This document shows, piece after piece, positions 11,501-24,782 of a stretch of 64,000 nt of DNA; the stretch's first letter is position 1; each line of letters begins with the position of its first letter. Origin of the DNA: Nipponacmea schrenckii (taxonomy: Eukaryota; Mollusca; Gastropoda; Lottiidae); contig CM060200.1 of the NCBI GenBank assembly GCA_030562195.1, positions 36,029,468 through 36,093,467 on the forward strand, given 5' to 3'. The notes beneath the pieces are model-generated. The model did not search any database and was not told the DNA's origin. It was given only the letters and a program-made list of their open reading frames with translations. The translations under genes and the position numbers were made by a program.

Positions 11501-11635
11501 GTTGGTTACAGTGCAGTCATCTACATAGATTTTCCCGAGGGGGGGAGTCGCACAAAGCGTAAGTTTAACTTCAACGCTGAACCACCGTGGGACCCCAGCT
11601 AACATTAAGTGACAGCAGGTGTTTCTTCTGGTCAG
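11501..11635 (+). other. Candidate second 5'UTR exon of ODC
   Basis: A pyrimidine-rich acceptor (CTGTTTTTATTAG at about 11500, or TTGGTTACAG at 11511) and a strong donor (GGTCAG/gtgagt after 11635) bound a GC-richer segment without an open frame leading into the ODC start. The third exon begins after TTTGTTTTCAG at 11973 and contains the start codon. The flanking introns (10052-11500 and 11636-11973) hold nothing recognisable. Confidence 0.45.
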
Positions 11636-12030
11636 GTGAGTATATTTGTGTTTTTTGGGGGGGAAAGATGGCGTTGTGCCAACAATAACTAACCTTCAGA
11701 TACTATTTTAAGGTTAGGTGGTTGAAAATTGAAAAGTTTGCTTTTCATCAAAAGGCTATGAATGTAGGCAGAATTTAGTTAAGTCTGATAAAATTATTAC
11801 AGGAATCTTTCAAAATCATATATTAATGCATCAATTGTGTGAATATTTAATGTGATGTACATAAGTGTTAGATTTGTGAAAAAATGTGTAAATAAAATAG
11901 AATGATATTACTACTGTATAAGATATTAAATATTATCAAAATTTGTAACTATAGCTATTTTGTTTGTTTTCAGATTGTGTGTATACTTTTTTACTGGATT
12001 TTTACATTGTTATTGGCCTAGATATTACTG

Positions 12031-15000
12031 ATGTTAGCTATGTCGAAAAAGAATCATATAATTGAATTGATACCTCATTTTACAAGTGATATTATTCGTT
12101 CATTAGTAAAGAAAAAAACTGCATGTTTTGATGTTGAGGTATGTATAAATGTTATGTCATCAATAACTAATTAATGGTTGAATGTATCTCATATTAACTC
12201 AGATATACAAGGTTTAAACCTGTTTTAAACCACAGGTATTGACCAACTACAAGTTTTTGTGCAACAACTGACTTGTTTTTCAACTAAGGAGTTTTTTTTT
12301 TTATCTGCAGCAATTATATGAACATATAAGATTGGCTTTTAGGGACTACAGGTTTCATCTGATTAAGTAAAATTTGGTGTGATCATTTATATTGATGTCA
12401 TGTTGGTCAATTTCAAAATTGAGTTCTTGAGTTATTACCCTTGTCTGAGTAAAAATGCATTGTTTGTGAACGCTGTATAGAGACTACAAATGAGTCTTTA
12501 TCAGTGGATTCACCTGGTGTCCATACTATTCAACAGAATCCCTTTATGAAATGTGCTTAATAAGAAATCATTTTTCAATAATATCTAGTTCAATGGATTT
12601 ATCGTCTTGTATAGATTATCCATTCTTTAGTCATGGCACCTGTTTAGTCTGATGAATTATTTTCTCTTGTTGGTTAAGTTTGAGACATTTAATCTCCATT
12701 CCAAGAGGTATTATTCCTTTAAGCTGCTTAAAATAATAAGTATGGTACACAGTCTTTAATAATTCCTTTAAAAATCTGATACAGTTTGATCAAGTAAATA
12801 CTTGGATGTAAATAGCATAAATTACTAATTATATTTTCATGGAAACTTTTTATTTAAAATGTTTTAAACATTTTGCATACTTCCCTTTAAGTTATTCGGT
12901 TGTTATGCCATTTATTTCAAGGGTAGATTTAACATAGAGGTTTGCAATACTTTTTAGAATCACAATTAAAGATAAAACTATGACTAATTTGTATATATTA
13001 TGTCACGTACAAGTAACTGTTTTTATATTGACATTTAAAATTAGTTCATTTAAACCAGGTTATTACAATTATTATTTTCAGCTTTTGTTTTTATAACTTT
13101 CATATTATATGACATTTCATACCAGATTATACTAGATAAGACAAGATATTTCAGTTTAACATAATGCTGAGGTGACCTTGACAGTGTTGTTAACATTTTG
13201 AAAATGTAGCTTTGGTTTATTAATCACTTTCTTACCATTAATTTTATAAATTGGTTTCATATGACTGCATGATAGTGTATCAATTTTCAGGAAAATACTG
13301 AACTGAACTCTATTTCTATTTTCACTCTATTGTGTGTCACTGTCACCCTGAACTGTGACACGCATTCTGTGATGTAAACTAGTTAGATTGACAGTTTCAT
13401 TGTATCCTGATACTTGGTAGGTTCAGACACCACTGTCTCCCCTATCCCAAACTAATTATCTCGAAATGTTAGTATAGCTTGCATATTTTCTTTTCAACCA
13501 TTAAAAATCATTAGCCAACATCAGTTGAAGAAACAATAAGTTTTAGCTAACAATAAGCTTATATTTGTCAACTTTTCAATACTTATCTTGTCATGCTTAT
13601 ATATTTGCTTTAATTCTTCATTTATGTCACAACATAATCAGATCCTTTATCTGTTCATATCTAAAATACTTTTTTCTCGACATAACTATAAGGATTATTT
13701 GCTTCTATGATAAAGGTCAAAACAATGGTAATGAACCATACTGGCAGTGTTGTCAATCATTCTCCATGGAGTATCAACCAAATTCTTCATGTCAAATTAT
13801 TCTTGTTAGAATAACTAGATGTTGGGGATTTTTTTTTTTTCCCCCCTTACACATAAATTATTTCAAACATCAAATGTCTTGCTAAAATGAACTTAAAGTA
13901 AATCTGAACATCCAGATTGGGATGTGTATGTCCAAATCTACCCAAAATCAATTTTTTGTTAATTTATGCAAACCAGGTTTATTATTTAGACAAAGCTTAA
14001 TGGATTATAAAGTACCATTTTAATGTACAGTACTATCAAAAAATCAGAAAATAGTTACATATTTGAAAGGTTTTTGTGAGAAAAAACTTACATATTTAAA
14101 AGGTTTTTGTGAGAAAATACTTACATATTTAAAAGGTTTTTGTGAGAAAATACTTACATATTTAAAAGGTTTTTGTGAGAAAATACTTACACATTTAAAA
14201 GGGTTTTTTTGAGAAAATACTTACATATTTAAAAGGTTTTTGTGAAAAAAAACTTACATATTTGAAATGTTTTTTTGAGAAAATACTTTCATATTTAAAA
14301 GGTTTTTGTGAGAAAATAGCTTTCATATTTGAAATGTTTTTTTGAGAAAATAGTTACATATTTGAAAGGTTTTTGTGAGAAAATAGTTACATATTTAAAA
14401 GGTTTTTGTGAGAAAATACTTACATATTTAAAAGGTTTTTGTGAGAAAATACTTACATATTTAAAAGGTTTATTTTGAGAAAATACTTACATATTTAAAA
14501 GGTTTTTGTGAGAAAATACTTACTATTTAAAAGGTTTTTTTTAAGAAAATACTTACATATTTAAAAGGTTTTTGGGAGAAAATACTTAAAATTTGAAAGG
14601 TTTTTGTGAGAAAATACTTTTCATATTTAAAAGGTTTTTGTAAGAAAATACTTACATATTTGAAAGGTTTTTGTGAGAAAATACTTACATATTTAAAAGG
14701 TTTTTTTTGAGAAAATACTTACTATTTAAAAGGTTTTTTTTAAGAAAATACTTACATATTTAAAAAGGGTTTTTTTGAGAAAATACTTACATATTTAAAA
14801 GGTTTTTTTTGAGAAAAATTTCTATTTAAAAGGTTTTTGTGAGAAAATAGTTACATATTTAAAAGGTTTTTTGTGAGAAAATACTTACATATTTGAAATG
14901 TTTTTGTAAGAAAATACTTACATATTTGAAATGTTTTTGTAAGAAAATACATATTTGAAATGTTTTTGTAAGAAAATACTTACATATTTGAAAAGTTTTT

Positions 15001-18000
15001 GTGAGAAAATACTTACATATTTAAAAGGTTTTTGTGAGAAAATACTTACATATTTGAAAGGTTTTTGTGAGAAAATAGTTACATATTTGAAATGTTTTTG
15101 TAAGAAAATAGTTACATATTTGAAAAGTTTTTGTAAGAAAATACTTACATATTTGAAAGGTTTTTGTGAGAAAATAGTTACATATTTGAAATGTTTTTGT
15201 GAGAAAATACTTACATATTTAAATGGTTTTTGTAAGAAAATACTTACATATTTGAAAGGTTTTTGTGAGAAAATACTTACATATTTGAAAGGTTTTTGTG
15301 AGAAAATAGTTACATATTTGAAAGGTTTTTGTGAGAAAATACTTACCTTTAAAAGGTTTTTTGTAAGAAAATACTTACATATTTGAAAGGTTTTTGTGAG
15401 AAAATACTTACATATTTGAAAGGTTTTTTGTGAGAAAATACTTAAATAGTTACATATTTAAAAGGTTTTTTGTGAGAAAATACTTACATATTTGAAATGT
15501 TTTTGTAAGAAAATACATACATATTTGAAATGTTTTTGTAAGAAAATACATATTTGAAATGTTTTTGTAAGAAAATACTTACATATTTGAAAAGTTTTTG
15601 TAAGAAAATACTTACATATTTAAAAGGTTTTTGTGAGAAAATACTTACATATTTGAAAGGTTTTTGTGAGAAAATAGTTACATATTTGAAATGTTTTTGT
15701 AAGAAAATAGTTACATATTTGAAAAGTTTTTGTAAGAAAATACTTACATATTTGAAAGGTTTTTGTGAGAAAATAGTTACATATTTGAAATGTTTTTGTG
15801 AGAAAATACTTCCATATTTGAAAGGTTTTTTGTGAGAAAATACTTCCATATTTGAAATGTCTTTGTGAGAAAATACTTACATATTTGAAAGGTTTTTGTG
15901 AGAAAATAGTTACATATTTGAAAGGTTTTTTGTGAGAAAATAGTTACATATTTGAAAGGTTTTTGTGAGAAAATACTTACATATTTGAAAGGTTTTTGTG
16001 AGAAAATACTTACATATTTGAAAGGTTTTTGTGAGAAAATACTTACATATTTAAAAGGTTTTTGTGAGAAAATACTTACATATTTGAAAGGTTTTTGTGA
16101 GAAAATACTTACATATTTGAAAGGTTTTTGTGAGAAAATAGTTACATATTTGAAAGGTTTTTGTGAGAAAATAGTTACATATTTGAAACGTTTTTTGTGA
16201 GAAAATAGTTACATATTTGAAAGGTTTTTTGTGAGAAAATACTTACATATTTAAAAATTTTTTTGTGAGAAAATACTTACATATTTGAAAGGTTTTTGTG
16301 AGAAAATACTTACATATTTGAAAGGTTTTTGTGAGAAAATACTTACATATTTGAAATGTTTTGTGAGAAAATAGTTACATATTTGAAAGGTTTTTGTGAG
16401 AAAATACTTACATATTTGAAAGGTTTTTGTGAGAAAATAGTTACATATTTGAAAGGTTTTTGTGAGAAAATACTTACATATTTGAAAGGTTTTTGTGAGA
16501 AAATACTTACATATTTGGAAGGTTTTTGTGAGAAAATACTTACATATTTGAAAGGTTTTTGTTAAAACCATGTTACATATTTAAACATGTTTTTGAACAA
16601 CCTAACAAAATTTAAAAAGGGTTTTTGTAAGAAAATATTCTTTTTTTAAATTTTTGTGAAATATTTAAAAAATATTTAAATGTTTTTGTGAGAAAATACT
16701 CCTTTATTTAAAAGGGTTTTTTTGTTAAAATACTTCCAAAATTTGAAATTTGGTGGTGAGGAATACTACTTTTTTTGAAATTTTTTAAAAATAGTACTAT
16801 TTGAATTTTTTTTAAAAAAGATTTTTTATTTAAAAGGTTTTTGTGTGAAAATATTAAAATATAAAAAAGGGTTTTTTTCAAAAAAAATACTACATATTTT
16901 AAAGGTTTTTGTAGAAAATACTTACATTTTTAAAAGGTTTTTGTTAGAAATCTTACATATTTCCGGATGTTTGTGAGAAAATACTTACATTTTGAAAGGT
17001 TTTTGAAAAATATTTAAATTTTTAAATTTTTAGAACCGGGTTTACATTTTTTAAAACTTTTTTTGAGAAAATAGTTCATATTTAAACAGGTTTTTTGGAG
17101 AAAATATTTAAACATATTTGAAAATGTTTTTGTGAGAAAATTTTAAATATTTAAAATTTTTGTGTAAAAATGCTTACCTATTGAAAGGTTTTTGTGAAAA
17201 TATTTACATTTTGGGAAACAGGATTTGTGAAAAAGATAGTTACATATTTAAATTTTTGAGAAAATACTTAATATTGAAAGGTTTGTGAGAAAATAGTTAC
17301 ATCTTAGAAATGTTTTTGTAGAAAATACATGAAATTTGGACGTTTATTGCGATCTCCTTTTGAAGGTTTTTGTGAGAAATAGTTACATATTTGAAAGGTT
17401 TTTGTGAGAAAATATTTACCTATTTAAAAGGTTTTTGTAGAAATACTTACATATTTGAAAGGTTTTTGTGAGAAAATACTTACATATTTGAAAGGTTTTT
17501 GTGAGAAAATACTTACATATTTGAAAGGTTTTTTGAGAAAATATTACATATTTAAAAGGTTTTTGTAGAAATACTTAAATATTTGAAAGTTTTTGTGAGA
17601 AAATACTTACATATTTGAAAGTTTTTGTGAGAAAATACTTACATATTTGAAAGGTTTTTGTGAGAAAATACTTACATATTTGAAAGGTTTTTGTGAGAAA
17701 ATACTTACATATTTGAAAGGTTTTTGTGAGAAAATAGTACATATTTGAAAGGTTTTTGTGAGAAATACTTACATATTTGAAAGGTTTTTGTGAGAAAATA
17801 CTTACATATTTGAAAGGTTTTTGTGAGAAAATAGTTACATATTTGAAAGGTTTTTGTGAGAAAATACTTACATATTGTGGTCAAGTTTAAGTTATTGACC
17901 ATGTAAATATCCTATGACCATGATATTGAACATCCCTGAACAGATAATTAATTAGAGGTTTTGAATGTTTATCCAATATAATATTTTAATCTGAAGTATT

Positions 18001-21000
18001 AAAAATATTACTTGCTTCATTTTATACTAGCTACCCTTTATTTTACCTAATAGTTTATTTTGTCTTCAAAATTATAAAAAAAGACATATTTGGTGGCTGA
18101 GGGTGTAGAAATATGAATCTATAAAATCAACTGTTTTATTTTTAGCTTAAAGAAGATGCTTTTTTTATTGGAGATTTGGGTGATATTATTAATAAATATA
18201 AAACTTGGTGTGAGCTTCTACCCAGAATAGAGCCATTTTATGGTGAGTTTCTTTACATAAATGCATTCATCATTATTACAAAGTTAGTGTTAGGTTCGAA
18301 CGATATTTTCCCTGATGTCTGCAGTATTTTGGTCAATTTTAGAATGCCCTTGCATCTTATAATGGACTTTACATAATTTAGCCTAATTCTAGATACCTGG
18401 TACATATAATTTACTTGTTTTCTCCGAGCTCTCTACATAGTCAGTGGATGTTGACATCTTGTCATTCAGGAACAGAAATATACTTTAAAGTAGGCGTATC
18501 TTGCTAGGCAACAATGTGTTTGATTAATTTTTATATTTTGAATTCTAGCTGTGAAATGCAATCCTGATCCAGCTATTCTTAAACTATTGTCTCATCTTGG
18601 TACATCATTTGATTGTGCCAGTAAGGTTAGTCTTATCTTAATTTAAAAAGAAACTATTATAGCAAAAAAAACAGCAATAAGCTGACATCCTAAAGCAACC
18701 ATGTTTTTATCTTTTCTATCTAGAACAGGGTGTAATGAACTAGGTGTAATAACACCATAAAGACCCCTGTAATTAATGCAATGTTTAAGTGTGTTATATT
18801 TTTCAGGATGAAATTGAGAGTGTATTAAAACTTGGGGTCAGTCCATCACGTATAGTCTACGCAAATCCTTGTAAGCAGAAATCATTTATTCGTTATGCTG
18901 CTAAACACAAGGTGAAAATGATGACGTTTGATAATGAAATTGAATTGGATAAAATAAAACTATTATATCCAGATGCTCAGTAAGTATTGAATTTTGCAAC
19001 ATTTGATATGTGAAGTTCAGTTGGCGATTACTAGGTCTCAAAGTATGGCCATTATAATAAACAGAAATCATTTATACTACAATGTGTACATTTTAAAGAT
19101 ATCTCAACAGTTAAAAATTGAAAAAGAGTAGGCTAATGCTGCTGTCCTGGCAAAATTTCAATAATTACACACTGCATGGCGTGGTATGACTTCATTAACC
19201 TGATGATGTGCACATAAAGAACTCCTACTCCTATCATTTTATTTTTTTTCCATTTTCCAATTCTTTTAATGTAGGTAATGATGCATTTGATTGATATTTT
19301 TCATTTCATTCATTACAAAGGTAGATTCACATATATACACGCTCTACAGAGAGTCACTAAATGTTACCTTATTTGCCAAAGGTCTACAGGTCATGAACTG
19401 ATCTTTTCCTTTCATTTCAGTCTCATTATCCGAATTTTGCCACCTTCTAACTTTAAAGTTCAATGTGACTTGGGTTTGAAATTTGGTTGTCATCCTAGCA
19501 AGGCTGCTGATCTTTTGGAGAAGGCAAAGTTTCTGGGACTAAATGTGAAGGGTGTTAGGTAAGGAACTTTATTTATTGTTCTTTTATAGCATCTATGCTA
19601 GCATTTTGAAAAATGTGATTGGTATATGTTTATGACAGTGGCAAAAGTTAAATTTTGAAAAATGTCTTTGCTTTTAATATTAGGGTTTATCTTATTTTAA
19701 ATTAGTTTATTTTTGGAAAATATGTTTCAAATGCCAACCAAATCTAGCACCCCACTAGTTCATTATATGACTTTCTCAACTCTAAGCATGGATGATTATA
19801 TGACCTGTTTCTATTGTAGTTTTCATGTTGGTAGTGGAGCTGAAGAAGTGGAAGCATTCTCTGCTGCTGTCAAGGAAGCTTACCATGTGTTTCAGATGGG
19901 ATTAGAACTCGGACATGATATGACCATTCTAGATGTTGGAGGAGGATTCCCAGGCCAGAAAACTGCCCCAATATGTTTTGAAGAGGTACAGAATAAAGCT
20001 ACAACTTTTTTTAGGCTTATTTGTGAATTTATCTCATGGCATATTGATTGTTATGCAAATTAGACATTAGAACATTGATTAGATATATCCCATCTTTATT
20101 TATGGCCTGGGACTTTGTACTTTGGGTCTAGTAGAGGCTACAATTTTCAATGGATTGTGATGAAACTGGGTGTGACCATTGGAATTGATAAGAAGGCGTT
20201 CAATTTGACAATTTTGATAAATGATTTTTTAATTATTGCCCTTGACTTTGTCAAATTGCATCAAAATTTTATTGTAGGTACAATAGAAGCTGCAATTTTC
20301 AATGGATTTTGATGGAACTTGGTGTGAGCATTGGCATTGATAACAATTTTCAATTAATGTTTTTTGAGTTATTGGTTGATTTATTATTCAAATTCAATGC
20401 TGCCTGGCGAGCTATCTTATTTATGGATGGGAATTTGGAGAATTGAAAATAGAAATATTCTGGATCTGTATTCAAAGGCTAGCAATATCTTTGAACAACT
20501 GCTTCATACATAATGATAAAACTTTTGTTTGTTAATTCAAGGTTGCTATGGTACTAAATGAAGCTCTTGATGAATACTTTCCACCTGAGTCCGGAGTGAG
20601 AATAATAGCTGAACCTGGGCGTTATTTTGTGGCGTCAGCGTTTACCTTGACTGCTAATATTATAGCTAAACGCATGGTCAGCAGAGATAACAAGAATGCA
20701 GGTAATGTCATAAACACTGCTCATTGAATTTTCCAACCTGCAGTCTGCTACATGAAAACAATTAGTTCGTAATTTTTCAATTTAATCTAAACGTAATCCA
20801 TGTATAATTTTGTGCACTAGAGAGCAGCAAACAGTATTGACTACATAGTAAATGAAGGAAAAAGAAATTTCTGATTTGAACCATTTAATAATGATGTATG
20901 TTTATATTGTAGATGGTTGTGTTGAACAATGTGTTGGTAAAGATGATGAACCAGCCTATATGTACTATCTTAATGATGGTGTCTATGGATCTTTCAACTG

Positions 21001-21931
21001 TATTCTCTTTGATCATTCTCATGTTACTCCATCTTTTTTGAGGGTAAGGAATAATCTATTAAATCCAAATATCAAAGAAATCATTTAGTTTCCCCCAAAT
21101 TGCATGAAATATGATTGTTTTTTAATGAAAATGTCTAAAAAAAATTTACCTTTAATTTTGTTTGACGTGGACTAAAGTGTTGTAATATATTTTTATTCAT
21201 TGTTTTAGACTAAGGTTGAGATGGAGTTTACATCAAGCGTCTGGGGACCAACATGTGATTCTATAGACTTGATTCTAGAAGACTATTTGCTACCAGAGCT
21301 TCATGTTGGGGAATGGATTTATTTTGAAGACATGGGAGCTTACACTATGTGCGCATCTTCAACATTTAATGGCATGCCCAAACCTAAATGTTTCTTTTAT
21401 TGTCAAGAAGATCTATGGTAAGTGTTATTTTGGAAGTCTCTGAAATGCAGATAAGTTGAATGTCGCAAATCAATCATTCTGGGGCATTAGATGATTTTTC
21501 GGAAAAGCATTATTAAAGATAGCTGATGATAACAGAAGGCTGCTTCCTGAAAGAAATTAAGATTAATTTTGAGATTTAAAGAATTATATCTTTTGGTCAT
21601 CCATCTCATTAAGGAAGCAAGCCTTCTGGTGTTATAATTATTTAGTAAAATAAGTAAGTTTGAAATGGCCTTTGAAGAACCATTACATTGTCTTATATTC
21701 GCTTGTAATGGCTTTTATTGATAATGTCATGGAAATATTACTCATAGGTTGAAATTGTTTTTTTTTTTTGCTTTCAGGCTTAACACAATAGGCTTACAAA
21801 TGGAGTTGGAAGCAGTGCCTAAAACTCTTACACCAGTAGCAATGAAATCGGGCCATAATAAGGAAGACAAAGTTAAACAAGATATCCCAATATACTCTAA
21901 TCATTTTCTTATTGAAGCATTCAGTTCTTAA
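12031..21931 (+). CDS. ODC1: Ornithine decarboxylase (470 aa, 10 coding exons)
   Basis: PLP-dependent enzyme converting ornithine to putrescine, the first step of polyamine synthesis, in the cytosol as a homodimer. Exons: 12031-12138, 18146-18242, 18549-18625, 18807-18979, 19421-19558, 19820-19985, 20542-20701, 20913-21043, 21209-21417, 21778-21931; all junctions are GT-AG and in frame. Catalytic landmarks are present: PLP lysine K71 in PFYAVKCN, D90 in FDCASK, FHVGSG (H200), [13 protein letters not shown] (E277, R280), [10 protein letters not shown], and active-site C366 in WGPTCD. This supports a working decarboxylase rather than an antizyme inhibitor, which loses such residues. An in-frame TAG lies four codons before the ATG at 12031, fixing the start to that ATG or the one at 12040. 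Length fits the family (about 460). Introns hold the 33-bp minisatellite and TACGCCCAC-family fragments. Confidence 0.95.
12230..12545 (+). repeat. Decayed TACGCCCAC-family fragment in ODC intron
   Basis: Contains the family's internal monomer phrases in order: TTTCATCTGATT, AAATTTGGTGTGATCATTTA, ATTGATG, TTCTTGAGTTATTACCCTTG, then GTGAACGCTGTATAGAGACT beginning a second monomer. Heads and tails are missing. Confidence 0.7.
14046..17876. repeat. 33-bp minisatellite, about 115 copies, in ODC intron
   Basis: Monomer: GAAAGGTTTTTGTGAGAAAA then TACTTACATATTT (33 bp). Variants differ at TAC/TAG and GTGAG/GTAAG. The length is a multiple of three, so spurious frames encoding an 11-residue [11 protein letters not shown] repeat run on the plus strand and another on the minus strand. 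A higher-order period of about 600 bp (18 monomers) is visible: about 14945-15250 recurs almost exactly at 15545-15840. Monomers at 16570-17400 are badly eroded. It lies wholly between coding exons 1 and 2. Confidence 0.95.
18470..18525 (+). repeat. TACGCCCAC-family tail fragment
   Basis: GAACAGAAATATACTTTAAA followed by GTAGGCGTATCTTGCTAGGC and AACAATG is the tail module of the family (compare 46205-46255), lying just upstream of ODC exon 3. Confidence 0.65.
20120..20425 (+). repeat. TACGCCCAC-family fragment in ODC intron 6
   Basis: Two internal monomers (GAGGCTACAATTTTCAATGG, then AGAAGCTGCAATTTTCAATG about 155 bp later) followed by the tail words TTCAAATTCAATGCTGCC and GGCGAGCTATCTTA. 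The head is missing. Confidence 0.75.
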
Positions 21932-22235
21932 TTACATAAATGTCAAACTAATTAGTTTTTATTTCTGTTTTGGCTTTGCATTGAATTTGAGTTTGCTTGT
22001 TAAATTTTGGAGGTTAATTTCAATTTTGAAGTACTATTCTAATATTTTCTTGATTAATATTGAAAGACCGGATCTGAATTATAATCATTTTAGAATTTTA
22101 TTTTGTGACAAAAGTTAAGACACTTCATCTAAAGATCACCAAAAAATTGAAATTTTGAATTTGGCAAAGATGAATCTTCATTCATCACTGGACTAAACTT
22201 GTGTCAAAACCATACATGAGAAACCCTGTATAATC

Positions 22236-22260
22236 CAATAAATAAATAAACTAAGTAATT
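22236..22260 (+). terminator. ODC polyadenylation signals
   Basis: Overlapping AATAAA motifs in CCAATAAATAAATAAACTAA, with another AATAAA close by near 22270, about 300 bases after the ODC stop codon. Gives a likely 3' end near 22260-22290. Confidence 0.6.
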
Positions 22261-22289
22261 ATCCATTAAATAAAGTGATTATAGAAAAA

Positions 22290-24782
22290 TGCTTTAGTTT
22301 AATGGTTTATATAGAGATTCTATTATTTGATGGAACCTGGTGAGATTTTATGTCCATTTTAAATCGTGTTATTCTTTTAATATGGTTAGGTTAACATTTG
22401 TTCATCATCAACAGAACATCTGAGTGATCTAAGTGTATACTGTGTAGGATATTTTAACTAACTTGAATCCATTCAGTAATCAAGTATACATATGATAGAA
22501 ACACCTGCTGACACAATGACCAGTTTGATCTAAACATTGCTTTTTGTTGAAATAAAACTTCCCAAAAAAAATTGTTTTTATTGACTTTAGATCCCCGTAG
22601 ATCTAGTCTTATAAACCTATGGCAGCGATATTCCATTATATTTGAAACCTTCTCAATGCGCCCTCCAGTGTCTTCCTTCTTGGTATTACAAAACCAAGCA
22701 TAACCTCTGTCATGTTTTATCCCTTACATACGAACTAGCACAGAAAAAGATCTAATGCCACAATAACGTACAGGTTGTTGCCCTACCATTTATCTTCCTA
22801 TCCGCACGAAGATGGGGCCCACTGGTACAGGTATACATCCTTTGCTATACCCATTCAAAAAGGGAAGTAAAACGAATCTTTTTTAAGCCTACCAATGGCG
22901 GTCATAAGTTGGAGGTCGAATTGCATTCGCGCCATATTGACGTATGTGACGTTCATTAGGCGGGAAAATTAAAGCTCTACGATTCGCTGGTTTCGTGTAA
23001 CGTCACAGTGACGCAACACTAGATTGGAGCCTTACGGTTGGTTTGTTCACTGAAACGTCTCAGTGCCGTCGTTTTGGTAGGAATGGGGATGCCCAATTGT
23101 CAGGGGGTAAAGGTAGTACTGACAAAGTTACGATAGCATTGGCACAGAAGGTATAAGTTTGATTGAATGAACAATGGTAGTCATAAACGAATTTTGAAAA
23201 AATAAACCTTTATTTCGATTATTGCACAAGGTAAAATGAAGGTTAAAATTTACTGCTGCCTCTAGATCTGAAAAGGAAATCAAAATCAAAGATTAGATGA
23301 TTTGGACACCAGAACAAATAACAATTTTAATATGAATATTATAATGCAAGCATTAATACATTGACGCAACATTTGAAAAAATTAAACTTTCTATTATTTA
23401 TTATTGACTGTTATAATCAATGCATTTTAGGTGAGATATAAATTTTAAATATAAAAGTTAGGTTTAAAGTTATTTTTAGAATTAGAATTATACACAATAA
23501 GAATACCCACATTACCTTGTCTTTTATTTATATTTTGTTATATTTCTTGTTGGATTTAGGCTAAGTTAATAGCTTGTCTTTTAGACTCTTTGTAGTTTTC
23601 AATTTTATTCTGGTTATCTCTTCATTATTCTTGATATTAGCGATTTTAAATGTAGGTTATTTTTCATCTTGGCATTTAAGATTATTTTTTAGCCAACAAT
23701 AAAACAGTCAAGCTGTTACATTGGCAAAGTAAACCGCATTTAATTTTAAATGCAAAGAGGATCTTTTTTTTAAATAAAGATATACCTGGGTAGAAAGCAT
23801 TGAAATTAAATGATTCATTCCACTATATTTCATAATAAAATTTAAGGTTTTCTTTCCACTTTCCTTTATTACACCATCCTGTGTTTTTCAGCTGTGCTCA
23901 ATTTAAGTTTTAAAGCAATGCTCATATTAGACATTTATAGATGCTCATAACAGACATTTACACATATATTCAATTTAGACTATGCTCATTTTAGACATTT
24001 ACGGCTATGCTTAATCTAGACATTTTTCAACATATGCTCAACATGGGTTGTTTAACAGATTTGCAGAATTTTAAATCTTAAGTGAGATGCACAACTTCAG
24101 AAACAGTGTTGCTCATATATATATATAAATACAGCCTCAGATTAACTATTTGACAAAATAACTTTAAAATATTAGCTTGCCTCCTTCAGTTATTCTTTTT
24201 ATCAATTTCTTGATCTATAATCAATGCATGTTTACATTTAACACATGAAATAAACAATTTATAATTTGACAGTATCATTTTATAGCCACAATTAAAATAA
24301 AACACAAGACAAAATCTGAACACTAATATAGCACATTATATTAAGAATGTTCCTTAAACTATTTACAAAATCATCCTTCATTAGGTTAAATAATTATTTC
24401 TGAAATACAAACTAGTTTAAATGCACATAGTATAACTAATGCCTTCAGAAATATTTACGATTTTATCTTCATAATCATTTTCAGAAAGATGTAATTATTG
24501 CTATTAAAATTGTAATTCAAAATTAAAATATTAGAATTAAAATCTTAAAACCTACAGTAGATCACAGGCTGAAAGTTGGTTTGAATTTTAGATCTAGATT
24601 ATATATAGAATATATTTAGTGATGCCAAGTTTTAATTCTATATTAAAAGCACAAAATAATAGTGACTGTACAAGAAGAAGAGATCTTGTACCTGATATAG
24701 TGAGTTGATGATGAAAATAATGTCAAATATATATACAAGGTTGACAAGTAGGTTAAATGACCAGTGAAGAGTACACCATATT
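22290..24782. other. Region between the convergent ODC and KHDRBS genes
   Basis: No coding region supported. About 22860-23130 is GC-richer, with several CG dinucleotides and motifs GACGTATGTGACGTT, GGCGGGAAAATTAA and CGTCACAGTGACG; it resembles a small promoter or the body of an unrecognised repeat. The rest is AT-rich and probably includes the KHDRBS 3'UTR; TTTATT (minus-strand AATAAA) occurs near 23208 and 23867. Confidence 0.4.

Noticed and set aside
14955..16571. Long open frames encoding [11 protein letters not shown] repeats on the plus strand and related repeats on the minus strand
   Set aside because: The monomer is 33 bp, so any frame without a stop stays open. They lie in an ODC intron, occur on both strands and break at every indel.
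14046..17876. CRISPR-like regular repeats
   Set aside because: Units are directly abutting with no spacers, in a spliced eukaryotic gene.
12031..21931. Antizyme inhibitor rather than ornithine decarboxylase
   Set aside because: The PLP lysine, the EPGRY segment and the active-site cysteine in WGPTCD are all present; inhibitors lose catalytic residues.
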